From Toxotes chatareus (taxonomy: Eukaryota; Chordata; Actinopteri; Toxotidae): a stretch of 64,000 nt of DNA. This document shows, one piece after another, positions 22,905-40,472 of the stretch. Position 1 is the first letter of the stretch. Each line of letters begins with the position of its first letter. The notes beneath the pieces are model-generated. The model made no database searches. It was not told the DNA's origin and was given only the letters and a program-made list of their open reading frames with translations. The position numbers and the translations under genes were made by a program. The stretch is taken from assembly GCA_016801885.1 (NCBI GenBank), contig CM028896.1, positions 16,586,501 through 16,650,500 on the forward strand, in the 5' to 3' direction.

Positions 22905-25800
22905 AGGCTCCAGAAACTCTGTCCCTGCATTTTAATTCCTTCCCTCTCCTCTTTCTTCTTCCCCTTAAGCACTGCTCACCTTTTACTGTCCTGCTACTTC
23001 TCCCTCAGTCCAGCCCGACATGCCTGCAGAGTTTTCCATAATGTATTTTTATACTGTATTTATGCATATCTCTGGTAGCCACTGTCCTGATCTAAGTCCC
23101 TGACCCCGCAGCTCTTTTCTCTGAAGATAAACTGTTCTGTGATGCAGAATGCTCGTCCAAATATGCTGCTTTGGTGCAATATCGATGTTTATAACAAAAG
23201 GAATCCATCCTCTGCACTTGTCGTTTTTACCGTGTTGTTTTGCATTTAAGGATGTTTTCTAAAATAAGCAAAATGTTCGGGGCTTTATCGAATCCTGAAA
23301 AAAGTGATGCAGCTCAGTTAAGCACAGTTAAAACTGAAGGGAAAATGAAGTTCGTCTCTGACTTTACATTCCTGTCCTCTGTTTCACATTCCTCCGTCTG
23401 AGCGGCTCTGAACCGATCAGAGTGATACTGCCACGTCAGACATTTCACTCATCTTTTGTGTTTACTAATATTTTACAAAGCCGACTTATAATGGAGTATT
23501 AGGGCCACGATTTTAACATTTGGAGAATAGATTCCTGATTTATGAGAAAAACTCAATATTCTGACCAAAACAAAAAAAAATTTAACATTTTGAAAAAAGA
23601 AGTTGAGATAATTATGAGAATAATTCAACTTAATTCTCATAACAGAACAACTCTAAATATTTTGATTTAATTTTATTATTATTATTTTTAATATCACAGC
23701 TTTATACTTTATATATTATATATTATTATATGTATATTAGATGTTTTCTCTAAATATTATGACTAATCATTTTGACTTTTTGTAATGGCCCTAATTCTCC
23801 GTCTACCACTTTAATGTTAACTGATGGAAAACTATGTAACATGAGCAAAGTTCAGTCTTTATCTTGGAAATCATAGTTTCCATGGTTACTTGTTTTTTTC
23901 CAAAACTTTCAACTCCTCTTATTCCCATGTTCACAGACACACTAAACAGTGTTTACGCCATCTGTTGATGAAGACCATGAGAAGCAAATGAAGGCTTCAG
24001 AAAAAACTAGTAAGTGGACGTTGAGTTAAAGGGCCCCCCTGCAGGTTGTACACATACAGGTCAGTTTATTTGTTTACTTGCTCACTTTTATCATCTGAAG
24101 TGGCTGAACAACATTTTTGTGTTTGCAGTCACATCACACAGCTTCAGAACAGCCACTAAGTGGAAGTTTTGGTGGTGGGATTGTTTTGTCAGCGACTGTT
24201 TACAAAGTCACGAATGAACTTTCTGTTTTGTGTATTTACCTTCCCACAGGTCAGCGGACAGGTTAATCTCCACTGAGAGTCACTGAGGATTTGTTGTAGT
24301 TACTAATGAAGTTGTTGCGTTTCGTTATTTATTGTCTAATCTTTCGCTAACCAGTCATGTTCCTACAGGGAAATAAGCTAGCACTGATTAAAGGTGTATA
24401 GTCTGCACTAGGATTACTGTAGTACAGGTGGACATTTGAAATGCATCTGCCTCATGTTACAGGAACTCACCCATAGAAGCTTCTGCTCACTTAGATTTGC
24501 ACTGTCCACTTTAAAGATTCAAAAGGAACACACGGCGCTTTAATGTTACGATGCTAACGTTATTTAAAAGGTCAGCGCAGATTATTCAGCACTGGCCCGT
24601 TTCAGCTGACTTTTGACATTTTGGGAAAGATTCTTACTCACTTTTTACATGAGAAGTTTTTTTTTTTACAAGTTACATAAAAAAATCGATTCCACTTTCA
24701 CATCAGGGTTGTGAATGTGAGGCTACAGCAGGTTAGCTTAGCTTAGCACAAAGCCTGGACACGGGGGAAACGGCTGGTCTGACTCTGTGTCATAAAACTC
24801 TTTTTTACACTTTGAGTTTTGTACAGATCAAACCAACTAAACATTATAGGCCTGTTTACTGAAGACGACAATAAAAAAAAAAGTTAAACAAACTGGGACT
24901 GCAGAGTTAGAAAGAAGTTTACTGGACCTCTGTAACCTGCTCCTCATCTCTCACTGAGGACAGAGGCTCCAGGCTACATTAGCTGCTACGAGCATAACAC
25001 AACTGAATCTCTGACCAAACTGTTCACTGTCAAGTTGCATTGTGGGTAATGTAGGCGCCAGGTTTTGACAGGGAAGAAGAATGTGTGGAATAAAAAAGAC
25101 GACACTTCTGGTGCGGTTGCATGGATTTCGATGTTTTCTGTTTTAAACTGCTCATCGTGAGTCCAACCGTGTGTCTCTGAGCTCAGAGCTAAAATCAGTG
25201 GAGTCGTCTTTTAACCAGCAGATGTGAGAATGGTTTCAGTTTTTGTCATGTGACTCTCCACCAGAAAGCAAATGAGCACATTTCCCAAAATGTCGAACTA
25301 TTCCTTTAAATCACCCCTGTATAGAAATGTATTTGACTTGTTCTTAAGCACAATTTTGGATCATATTGAATCTTCCAGTGTAACAGTGTATAATACATGA
25401 CGTGACTAACCATTGACACTAGTCTTTGTAAATACTAATCAGAAGCTTCCTTCTGATAAATGTGTACACGGTGCCATGGAACAGAAGAGAGCTTTTATGT
25501 GGACTACATTTTATTTTTCTGCCCTGTTGATAAGATCGACGTTGTATAAGGAGGTTTCTGCTCCAGGGGAAAAAAACAAAGCCTGTTTGTATAAACTTTA
25601 AAACATTGTGTACTTTATAAGTGAAATGTCTAATTATTAGTGTAATGTTTTATATATGTAACAATTTCAGGCACCATCTATAAATGGTTTCCAAATGTTC
25701 AGACCATTTTACAGATGTTGATGTGGTGTAAAACGTCACTGTTTTCTATGTACTGTATATTCCTGAACAGTCCAATAGAAATACTAAGAAAAAAACAGCT
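22905..25800 (+). other. clip1: clip1 3'UTR and flank
   Basis: No coding sequence. AT-rich (a TTATTATTA-type stretch near 23670-23730) and containing repeat family A at 24605-25310. The true 3' end is unclear: AATAAA at about 24869 and 25088 lie inside the repeat, and an AATAGA variant at about 25774 followed by A-rich sequence is another candidate. The UTR may therefore be short or up to 2.9 kb. Confidence 0.45.
24605..25310. mobile_element. TIR-bearing non-autonomous element, family A, copy 1
   Basis: Starts with ttgacattttgggaaag and ends with the inverted partner tttcccaaaatgtcgaac followed by tattccttt. Inside is the motif ggttagcttagcttagcaca followed by an aagcctgg/ggaaac block, shared with copies at 29987-30494 and 61558-61990. 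No transposase is present. The inverted ends suggest a MITE-like DNA element; its superfamily is not assigned. Confidence 0.65.
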
Positions 25801-26339
25801 TCTCTGTTCGTGTTTGTTCAGCCCAGCAGGAGCTGAGGTTTGTGCCGATGCTACTGCCTCTCAAACAGCATTAAAACCCACTGTCTAACAGGGCCATATA
25901 GATTATCTGCTGCACTGCTCATTATAGTTTCATCCCCAGATCCACTTACTCCTGAGAGGTTCAGGCAGCACAAAGAGCCTGCTCCATTTTTCATGAGCAT
26001 TTTTTTTTAACATAAAAGCAGCTGAGCAGATCCAGGCTTTTTGTGAATGAGCCCAGCAAACTGATTCGGCTCTAATCTCTTTGATAAAGACGACATAATG
26101 AGACAAAGTTGAGTTGCTGCTTGATTTAAAGCACAGAACCGGAGACAGAGAAGACACTGAAGATCCTGCAGTTCAGGGGAAAGTTGAGGGAAACTTCACT
26201 GACAGTTCTGAGCAGCTGATTATCGGTTTGTTTTGCTCCTCTTACTGTTGTGAAACATGTAAATCAGATATCTGTCACTGCTCTTCTCACTTTCTTCAGA
26301 GAAATGACAAAGTTCCAGAGAACTCATGGGGACTCTATA

Positions 26340-26850
26340 ATCCAGTATTTGCCTATGTTACATATGTTTTTGCCAAATATCTTTTCTGGAATAAGTTGAA
26401 AGTATCTGCAGAATTCTCGTGTCCCCAAATCATATTTGCATCTTAGACTTAGGAAACTCTCCAGCTCTCAAACTCAAAGCTGTTGTTCCTTTGCCATATT
26501 GACCTGGTTTGAATTTACTACCTATTTAGTTATATATTTCCAAATCTAATTTTTTTTTTTAATGCCACTGTTACTGAATTCATTTTGAGTTCTTTGTGTT
26601 GGTCTTTACCTCTGATAGTATTTTGAATTGGCGACTTCTTTTCGATGTCTTTCCACTTTTCTCTAAATTCACACCAACAATAGACAGGTCTCAGCTGAGT
26701 ACTGCTTCATTTCAGTGGACCCATACCAGCTCTATTTTTGGGTAGATGGAAAGTTTGATATCTGACTCTGGGTCTTTTCCATCCCAAATAAACCCAAAGA
26801 TTATTCTGTCCCCAGTTATAAATTGACTTTGTGGAATAAAGTCAAACAGC
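26340..26850 (-). mobile_element. Degraded LINE-1-type retrotransposon fragment
   Basis: Minus-strand translation, with stops and shifts, gives pieces in the order expected for the post-reverse-transcriptase part of a vertebrate L1 ORF2: WKRPRVR...LPKNRAGMG, STQLRPVYCWC, EKWKDIEKK, then CKYDLGTREFCRYFQLI. The typical forms recalled are GKKPR...LPK..GGLGLP, AAQLRPLL.WC, .KWK.IE and KYDL....FFRYLQL. It is non-functional and lies between clip1 and bcl7a. Confidence 0.6.
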
Positions 26851-27239
26851 TTTAACATTTTATAAATATGAATCAGTGCAATGAAACAGTGATATTATTT
26901 CTGTTATTTATTTTTTTTTACCATCGTCATTATCATGAGGATCCCTGGAGACGTCTCTCCTCTTGGAGGCAGAGCTGCTGAAATGCCTCCTCTGAGCTGT
27001 TGATTGTCGAAGAGAAGTTCACGAAGACATGGCCGTCCAGAAACCTGGTCCATCTCTGGTCCACTGATGAAGATGGGGGTTTTGTTTCTTTCTGTTACTT
27101 TTAATTTTTTTTCTAATAATTTTTCTAATTTTGAAACTTTTCTTTAATTTTCATAAATTTAACTTCATGTTTTATTGTTTTAAACTTTTTTCAGAACGTT
27201 TTTTGTTTTTTGTTGTTGTCTTTATTGTTTGTAATTTTC

Positions 27240-27260
27240 TTTTTTTTTTTTTTTTTTTTT
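27240..27260. repeat. Poly(T) run
   Basis: Twenty-one consecutive T within a T-rich stretch (about 27080-27260) between clip1 and bcl7a. It might be the poly(A) tail of a minus-strand retro-insertion, but no target-site duplication was identified. Confidence 0.7.
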
Positions 27261-28536
27261 AAGGGTTGGAGGATGAAATTTAATGAGTCTTCAGTGTCAG
27301 AATATGAGCCAGGAGACTGCAACATCTTTGGCTTCAGAAGAAAAAACTGACGTGCAGGAAGAAGCGAAGAGGCAAGAAAACAGTTCAGGTAAATTCTCAG
27401 GTGACTGAGGACCATGAGGCAGGGCTGCGTCGTGGGTGGTGTCAGGGTGATGTAGGGGAAGAAACTGCTGACATCTACTGGAGACAAAGCAAAGTCAGAC
27501 TCATTACATGTTCATGATGGTATTAAGTTAATGTCTGGTCAAGATCAGTTAACATGTCGATGGACTCAGGAGCAAAATGCTGGATTCTCTCTGGACTGTG
27601 TAGATTCGCCTTATTTCATCAGCACTGCCTGATGTGAACCAGAGGGAGGTTTGCTCTGAAAGCGTCTGTGGCTGCAGAAGCAACAGGTCCCTCCCTCTGT
27701 GCCGATCTTCACCTGTTGCTGCTCTGAACAGTGTGTGCAGATGTTCCATTACGATTTCACTCTGTTTAAATGAACAAACCTTAAAACCGACTGGTTGCTC
27801 CTTTATATTTTTAACGTCTGTTTCTTTAATTCACAGTTTCATATTCAAAGAGAGAACAAATGGTGGAAACATTGCTCATCATGAAGCTTCAGTTTTTCAA
27901 TAGTTTTATTTTGGCTGCGTTTTAACTGGAATGTGCTCAGATTTTGAAAAAGTGAGTAAATTGACTTTTTCAGGCTTTTCTGAGTAAGTTGTAATGAAAC
28001 AGCCGGTGCAGTTTGATTTAGCAGTTGTGTGACACGTTTAATTAATTTTCTTTTGTCAGCATTAAAGTTTTGTCATGTTGTTGCGTTAAAAGTAATTTGG
28101 ATCTTTTCGAGTTGCTGTGCTGAGCTGAGCTGAGAGCGACGGCCTGTTTGTTTGTGTATCTTGTAGTTAATGAGTTCATTTTGAGTTCCCAGCGAACTGT
28201 GTGTGTTAATTTGAAGTTGTTTACACTTAGTGTTTTGTCCACCGCCTCTCTTTTGAATTGCTTTGGCCAGCCAGTATAGATGTTCCCCTCGTGTTGTTTA
28301 ATGAGGTCTGTTTTGCCTTTTAGGGCCAATTTAGTAATGAATCACTTTGGCTTTGCTCTTTCTTATTTTGGGAGTAAATTAAAACTCACCTTTTGGTGAA
28401 TCTAAGCCTGAAAAGCTTGACCTGGACCTGCTTAGACTGGATGGATGTTTCTGTGCTGCTTCAGGTCAGAATTATCCAAACCTCCTTCTGAAATTATGTC
28501 TGATGCACTGAAGTAAGTGCAGCTCATGTGGTGATC

Positions 28537-28588
28537 TGTGTTTACCAGTGTGCAACATCCTGAGGGATGTTGCACACTGGTAAACACA
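28537..28588. repeat. Perfect 24-bp inverted repeat with a 4-base loop
   Basis: The left arm tgtgtttaccagtgtgcaac plus atcc (28537-28560) and its exact complement (28565-28588) flank TGAG. No coding context; it lies about 360 bases downstream of the presumed bcl7a poly(A) site. It may be a template-switch palindrome or a structured RNA, and its loop is small for a typical microRNA precursor. Confidence 0.85.
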
Positions 28589-28599
28589 ATAATAAGGAA

Positions 28600-28880
28600 A
28601 CAAGTTCTCTTAAGTAATGAACTCAAGCGTACCTGAATAAGGCCAGAACCGAGGACACACACAGGTGTGTGCCTTTCTAAACTGTGTCCAACCAACTCTA
28701 TTGACTGCAGGTGGACTCCAGTCCAGTTCTACACACATAACTAAAGCAAACAGAATATGGCTGTGCACAGTTATGGGTTACTGAGTGTAAACATGGCAGT
28801 TTTACCCATTTCAAATTAAATGTACAACAGTAAAGAGTGAAAAAAGTGCAGGGGTCAGAGTACTTCCTGGAACCACTGTA
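28600..28880. repeat. Probable dispersed repeat relic
   Basis: Contains gaccgaggacac-like sequence, acacaggtgtgtgccttt, ctaaactgtgtccaacc and caggtggactcca, a succession I recall from widely dispersed teleost repeats. There is only one copy in this window, so the call rests on recollection. Confidence 0.35.
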
Positions 28881-28946
28881 AATATACTGAGACGAACACT
28901 GATCCCTGATCCCACCAAATCAGAGAAAACACGAAGTTTTGTGAAT

Positions 28947-28952
28947 TTTATT
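28947..28952 (-). terminator. bcl7a: Poly(A) signal of bcl7a
   Basis: TTTATT on the plus strand (AATAAA on the minus strand). It is the best-placed signal for a bcl7a 3'UTR of about 2.65 kb, in line with the long 3'UTR of mammalian BCL7A. Confidence 0.5.
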
Positions 28953-29986
28953 AAGAAAACAAAACCATTGGACATGATAAAAACCAAGCACTACTGATGG
29001 AATAAATAAGTCAAACCAAACCATAAATCTGTACAAGATCTAAAGTGAAACAAAATGGTCCCAAGAAAAAAAAAGCAAAAAAAAACAAAAAAAAAGAAAC
29101 AACATACAAGATTTTATATCTCACAGCTTTTTTTTTGTTTTCTCTTACGCACAGTTATGAGCAAACTATAAGCAATCGGCTCGATCAGGTGAAAGCTACA
29201 ACATAAGTGAGATTTTTTTCTTAAACTGAGTGTACATAATGCTGTTTATAACTGTTAATGTCAATACAATAGCATTTTAAGTTCCAGCGCTGCTGGACTG
29301 GGAATGAGGTATATGCTAATCCATCCTCTAAACTGAGACAATTGTCTTTTTTTTCTTTTCTCTCCATCCATGTGAATGCTGATTTGCTGAAATCGGATCA
29401 AGTAATTCTGTGTCATGAAGTTCTTCTAGAGCCCCTGTTAAACGTTGTGATTCAATTGATTTCAATCCATGTTCACAAGTAAATATTGATTAATCAAAGT
29501 ACATCTGACATGTGTGAGGTTGTACATTAGAGGTCATAGGTCTGAATCCGTACTATAAAGTTCAAGTAAATTGCACAAATCTGCACAAAACCAAGAGCTT
29601 GATGCCACATGTATGGATTCAGCCAACAGACAGCACCTTGAAGGAGGATTAGAACCAATGTTTGAGCTAAAAGACTGGACCCTTCTGTCGAGAGCTACAG
29701 AAACATTTGTCGGTCGTAGATAAGTAGTGATACACAGAACATGTACAGAGATGAGAAGTAAGTAAATGCAAGTCATGATGGTGGAGCAGACGGGAAAACC
29801 AGTATCCGCGACTGGTCTGTTTCTACTTTAGAGGGGGGGGAAAAACGACAACAACAACAAAGAGCCACCTGAAGTAAACACAGACCAGGAATTCTGACTT
29901 GTGAGGTTTGCAGATGTTCAAATGTCCAGAAGACAAAATGAAATTAACTTCTGGGTAGTGTTCAAATTCCAGTCTCCAGCTGTTTT

Positions 29987-30494
29987 AAAGAAGCAGTTCT
30001 GACATTCTGGGGAATATGACCGAAATAAGACTGATCCGACTCACGTCAGTGAGGTAAATATTTAGCTGTTAGCTTAGCGCAGCATAAACACTGGAAACGG
30101 TTAGCAAGAATCCAGCTACGGACGCCTCTAAAGTTCACTCATTAACACACTATATTTGTATTTTTATACAAATAAAACAAAAAAGGTATAACATGTTAAT
30201 TAGAAGCATTACCAGCACCTTTAAAGCTCAGTAATTAACATGTTATATCACATTTGTTTAATCTGTACAAAATTCGAAGCCTAAAAATGGCTTTTTTTTT
30301 TTTTTTTTTGTTAACGTGTTGACTGCTGAGTTTTACAGGTGCTGGTAGGCTGACTGGAAAAGGCCAGGCTAGGTGCTTCCCCCTGTTTCCAGCCTTTATG
30401 CTAAGCCAAGCTAACGGCCTCCGGGTGTAGTTTTACGTTTAACAAACAGCCATGAAAGCAAACATTTCCCAAAACGCTGAACTGTTCCTTTAAA
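29987..30494. mobile_element. TIR-bearing non-autonomous element, family A, copy 2
   Basis: Begins aaagaagcagttctgacatt and ends aaaacgctgaactgttcctt, an inverted match. Internal gctgttagcttagcgcagca, then acactggaaacggttagc, and an inverted ccagcctttatgctaagcca block match copies 1 and 3. It lies within the presumed bcl7a 3'UTR. Confidence 0.68.
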
Positions 30495-31360
30495 TCAAAT
30501 CCTACTGTTGTAGTTGAATATTTAAAAAAAAAAATGGATAAAACTGATTAGTGATGATTATAAGGCAACAAAACAAAACAAAACATGGCACCAAGATTGT
30601 AATTCAAAACCTGCTTGACCTAAAACGTGTATTTAAATGTAGCAACTCAAGGCACACCTTCAGGACCTACGCTAACTACGCCTGTCTTCACTACTTATCC
30701 AAGAGTTTATGTCTTGACCAGTACCGTCGTCGTCTTCTTCCTCTACAGCCACAAACTAACTCGCTTTATAAAACACGTGAATGGAGAACTTGTCATGGAT
30801 AGAGAAAAAAGACATCCACTACAGCAGCAAATCTATCTGTGATCGATTGTGACATACCATAACAGTGCATTGACCCTCCTGAGAAAAAAACCCTAAACAT
30901 TTCCTAAACAAATATAGAACATTAGTCTAACAGGAGGCGAATCGGGAGGATTGAAGTGACGTGGTCTTAGGGTGGAGGTTCCCGCCCCAGCCACTGATCT
31001 GAGACCAGGTTAGCCTCTTGAGTTATCCTGAGCTAAACCATTAGCAGTGAAACGTTTAAAAAGCGGTCTCAGAACAGCGTCCGGGATCAACCTCGTCCTA
31101 ATCTCAGATCCCCAGTGTTTTACTCTTCTGTCACAGATGCAGGTCAGGGTTTGGTGGTCTGGCCTGGCGGTGGCTGGACTGGGCTGACAGCGCTGCCCCT
31201 GGTCACAGAGGGGATTGCAGCCTGTGTTCAGAGCTTCTCTTGGCATTAGTGAAAAAGTGTGGAGAACTGGAAGGAAGCACGGAGGGGACCAGTGAATAGA
31301 GGTAATATCCATTCTCCCTCTGTGGCAGAGGAGTGTTAGGGCAAAGGTGGCAAATTGGAG

Positions 31361-31568
31361 CGGGGTGGGGGGGCAGCCGTCGGGAGGGGGAGGGAGAGGG
31401 GGAGGAAGAGAGATGTCCATTCTCCCTTTGGTATTGACAAGTTTGGGTAGAGAGGGGAAGGGAGAGAAAGAGGAGTGGAGAGAACCGGTGTGTCCATTAG
31501 CCCTAAATTATCTAGAGTTAATGGAGGGAGGTACAGAGGAGGGAGGAGGAGGAGGAGGAGGAGGGTGA
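31361..31568. repeat. Purine-rich tract with GGA/GGGA repeats
   Basis: The plus strand is dominated by G and A (ggagggggagggagaggggg near 31382; GGA units at 31535-31565). It immediately follows the bcl7a stop in the transcript, which would carry the C/U-rich strand. The composition is compatible with triplex or quadruplex DNA. Confidence 0.75.
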
Positions 31569-31596
31569 AGGAGAGAAATGACTCAGCCCCAAACAT

Positions 31597-37496
<5,900 letters not shown>

Positions 37497-40354
37497 ATGA
37501 TGAATGAAGAAGGTGAGTTATTTCAAACTTCCCACTTGGTGTCACGTTTTGTGGTTATGCGCAGATATTAACCTGCCCAGGTGAGTAGTAACGTGGCTGT
37601 ATCGATACTACGGATCCCAGCATGGGAATCTACAATTCTGTAGATAAAATGCATCTGCATGTGTTTAACTGTGAAATACAGTGATCCTTTCTCACTGTAC
37701 GATTTGTTCACTTGTTTATTTAGTTGCATCAATTAATTATTTTAATCAATTTAATATAGTTTCATTTGTTTTTAGCTAAAGCCCTAAAATACAAATTTTT
37801 TGACTAATGAAACCATAATGAAACTATGATGTTCTGGCTATTAGATGTGTGAGCTTTATGTTTGTTCAGACGTGAAAATAGACGTAGCTCAAATTGTTGT
37901 CCACTGACTGTGTCTCACTGGGTCCCGGATCAGAGCTGGTGGAGTATTTCAGGGCTCAGATGAGGAAAGACCCTGACATGGCCTCGGCTGTGGCCGCTAT
38001 CCGCACTCTGCTTGAATTCCTCAAGAGAGACAAAGGCAAGTTTTCTCCCAGCTCCATCATTCTTACACCTGTAAGCTCCTGTAGTTTTTATGGACCAGCT
38101 GGATATTGGTCTCAGCCCTGTTCGACAACCTCTCCCTGCCTCTTCAGGTGAAACAATCCTGGGCCTGAGGGAGAGCCTGACGTGGGCCACAGACTGCCTG
38201 ACGGGGGTGGACTCCTCTGTGGCCGTGTCCTCAGGAGGAGAGCTCTTCCTGCGCTTCATAAGCCTCACAACACTGGAGCACCAGGTGAGTCACCTACCTG
38301 GGACGCATCACATTAATTCTGGCTACATTAACTTAATAAACATGTTTTAATTAGACTCTTCACACAAAATATGTTCATAAGTTCACTTTTGTTCTTCTGT
38401 CTGTCAGGATCTGTCCCGCTGTAAGAAGGTGATGGAAGAGAGAGGAGAACTTTTTCTAGAGAAGATTTCAATGTCCAGGGCCAAGGTGGCCAAACTCTGT
38501 CACACCTTCATCAAAGATGGCACCGTAAGTTCAGCATCTGTTTCAGATACGTGGACAGTAAAATGTTTTTCTGTTGTTAAAGAAGAAAGAAGCTCATTTT
38601 TTGCTGTCTAACCAAATTCCTTTGAATTTGTAATGTACTGTATGGATTATATTTCCATTATGAGTTTGGATCAAAGCTTTGTGCTCGTGGAAAATACATT
38701 TTGTATTTTTTAGAAAGAAGGAGCTTTAAAGTTAGGAAAAGCAGTCATGGGGTCATCAAAAGAAAACTGTAACCTGGTCAGCGTAGAAATGGACATGAAA
38801 ATACATGTCATCAATATCTAGAGTAACCATTTGTGGATTTGATTTCTCACTCACAGTCTGAACTCTACCAGACTAATATGGTTTGAACCAGCTGTAACAA
38901 GGATCATTAAAACCAGTTTATTAAACATAATGTTGTCATCAATTGGAACAAAAGCCTTGGACAAATCTACAGAGACAGAGTTCAGCAGTGTTGATTTTTA
39001 TTAAGCAGGTTAACAAAGTCATCCACAGCAGTGGTTATTATACTGTGAGCAGGTCTGAAGCCTGACTGCTGCGACTGAAGGACGTTTTTGTCCTCCAGGG
39101 AGACACATTGTGTCATTCTAGGGTTTAAGACAGCACAGCTTAGATATGTGCAGACACACAGTACATATACAGTATTTAGGCAGTTCAGTGACTCATTTTT
39201 TTCCCTTCTCTTGAAAACGTTCTCTTACAGAAAATCCTGACTCACTCTTACTCCAGAGTCGTCCTCCGGGTTCTGGAAAAAGCTGCAGCTGAGAAGAAAC
39301 GCTTCTCGGTTTATGTGACTGAATCGCAGCCTGACTCAGCTGGGTGAGCGAACAGCATCAGTAAACCATGTCCAACTTTTATTTTGACAGGACACACACT
39401 CATTCAATCAAGTGGTTTTTTTTTTCCCTAATCTCTTTATTCAGGCGACAGATGGCAGAAGCCCTGAGAAAACTCAATGTTCCAGTAACAGTAGTGCTGG
39501 ATGCAGCTGTGGGGTAAATACAGTTATCAGAGTCATATATCGTCACCATGAACTCAGTTTTATTTATTTAGTATATTTTTTGTCATTTTTTTACAGGTAT
39601 GTGTTGGAGAAGGTGGATCTAGTTATTATTGGTGCAGAGGGAGTTGTGGAGAGCGGAGGAATCATCAACAAGGTGTGTTCCAGGAAATAGTCAAGGGCCT
39701 GTATCGCAAAGCAAGTTCAGCTTAGTCTGACTTAGTCTCAGCTTCACTGAGCCTAACATTGGTGATACCATGGTGAGCTGCTCTAATTCAAAGTGAGCCA
39801 GAAAATCTGAGTTAAGCTCGAAGACCCGCTGACCTCGCCTCGGCCTAAACGTGTCACCTTTGTTTCTGCAGATTGGCACCTACCAGATGGCGATGTGCGC
39901 TAAAGCTCACAACAAACCCTTCTATGTTGTGGCAGAGAGTTTCAAGTTCGTCCGTCTCTATCCGCTCAACCAGCAGGATGTGCCAGATAAATTTAAGGTA
40001 TCACGTCATGTATAATTACAGAATTTCATGTCTGGACTTACAGTTGTGTGCAAAAGTTTGGCCACGTTTGAGGAAAAGCTCGTTTTAAATGTCCGTTTGC
40101 TGCAGAGTTTGGATTCGCTTCTTCTCACATGAAAAAACTGAACCAAACATGTAATTCGCCCAAACCTCTTACAGCTGTAATATTTCTCTCCTCCACAGTA
40201 CAAAGCCGATACCCTGAAGACAGTGCAGAACCTGTCAGAGGAGCATCCGATGATTGATTACACACCTCCCTCCCTCATCACCCTCCTCTTCACTGACCTG
40301 GGAGTCCTCACCCCGTCTGCTGTCAGTGACGAACTCATCAAGCTTTATTTATAA
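37497..40354 (+). CDS. eif2b1: Translation initiation factor eIF2B subunit alpha
   Basis: Nine coding exons: 37497-37512, 37934-38035, 38148-38284, 38408-38524, 39231-39343, 39445-39513, 39597-39672, 39872-39997, 40199-40354; 303 residues (human 305). eIF2B is the GDP/GTP exchange factor for eIF2; the alpha subunit is part of the regulatory sub-complex that senses phosphorylated eIF2alpha in the integrated stress response. Recognisable blocks: ELVEYFRAQM, DPDMASAVAAIRTLLEFLKR, GVDSSVAVSSGGELFLRFIS, LCHTFIKDG, ILTHSYSRVVLRVLE, KKRFSVYVTESQPD, VPVTVVLDAAVGYVLEK, GAEGVVESGGIINKIGT, KPFYVVAESFKFVR and the end SDELIKLYL. Intron 2 (38036-38147) starts with GC (AAAG|gcaagt), a GC-AG intron. The first exon holds five codons plus one base; two adjacent ATGs start at 37497 and 37500. 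The 3' end overlaps the convergent ddx55. Confidence 0.96.
38890..39080 (-). mobile_element. Degraded LINE reverse-transcriptase fragment in an eif2b1 intron
   Basis: Minus-strand translation gives QSGFRPAHSIITTAVDDF then NLLNKNQHC, and after a frame change VDLSKAFVPIDDNIMFNKL. This is the usual QxGFRPxHS and DLSKAFDxVDH..LLxKL order of non-LTR retrotransposon palm motifs. The break and the altered catalytic-motif neighbourhood show it is dead. It sits antisense in the 38525-39230 intron. Confidence 0.7.
40039..40179. mobile_element. Short TIR element, family B (eif2b1 intron 8)
   Basis: The left end tacagttgtgtgcaaaagtt plus tgg and the right end cgcccaaacctcttacagct plus gta are inverted and imperfect. 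They resemble the ACAGTNCTGTGCAAAAG...TTAGGCAC ends at 42656 and 51255. It fills most of the 201-base intron. Confidence 0.45.
40344..40349 (-). terminator. ddx55: Poly(A) signal of ddx55 inside the eif2b1 coding exon
   Basis: TTTATT on plus (AATAAA on minus), 124 bases after the ddx55 stop, formed by the last codons of eif2b1 (CTT TAT TTA). It is the first such signal downstream of ddx55 on its strand. Confidence 0.5.
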
Positions 40355-40373
40355 CTGTGCCTCGCAATTCTCC

Positions 40374-40379
40374 AATAAA
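40374..40379 (+). terminator. eif2b1: Poly(A) signal of eif2b1
   Basis: AATAAA 20 bases after the eif2b1 stop. It implies a very short 3'UTR that ends close to, or overlapping, the ddx55 3'UTR. Confidence 0.7.
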
Positions 40380-40472
40380 ACTCTTATCAGAAGGCAGACA
40401 GATGTCAGAGGTGTTGCTTCGGATGTATGTGAACTCAGCGTTTTACATGGACCAAGCTGCTGCTGAACAGCA

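Larger units (their letters stand above)
28953..31596 (-). other. bcl7a: bcl7a 3'UTR
   Basis: No coding sequence. It contains family A element copy 2 (29987-30494), A-rich runs near 29068-29100 and a strand-asymmetric purine-rich tract at 31360-31570 (G/A on plus, so C/T in the transcript). Its extent depends on the poly(A) signal chosen. Confidence 0.5.

Noticed and set aside
28537..28588. Hairpin as a microRNA gene
   Set aside because: The 4-base loop and mismatch-free stem are atypical of vertebrate pre-miRNAs; kept only as an inverted repeat.
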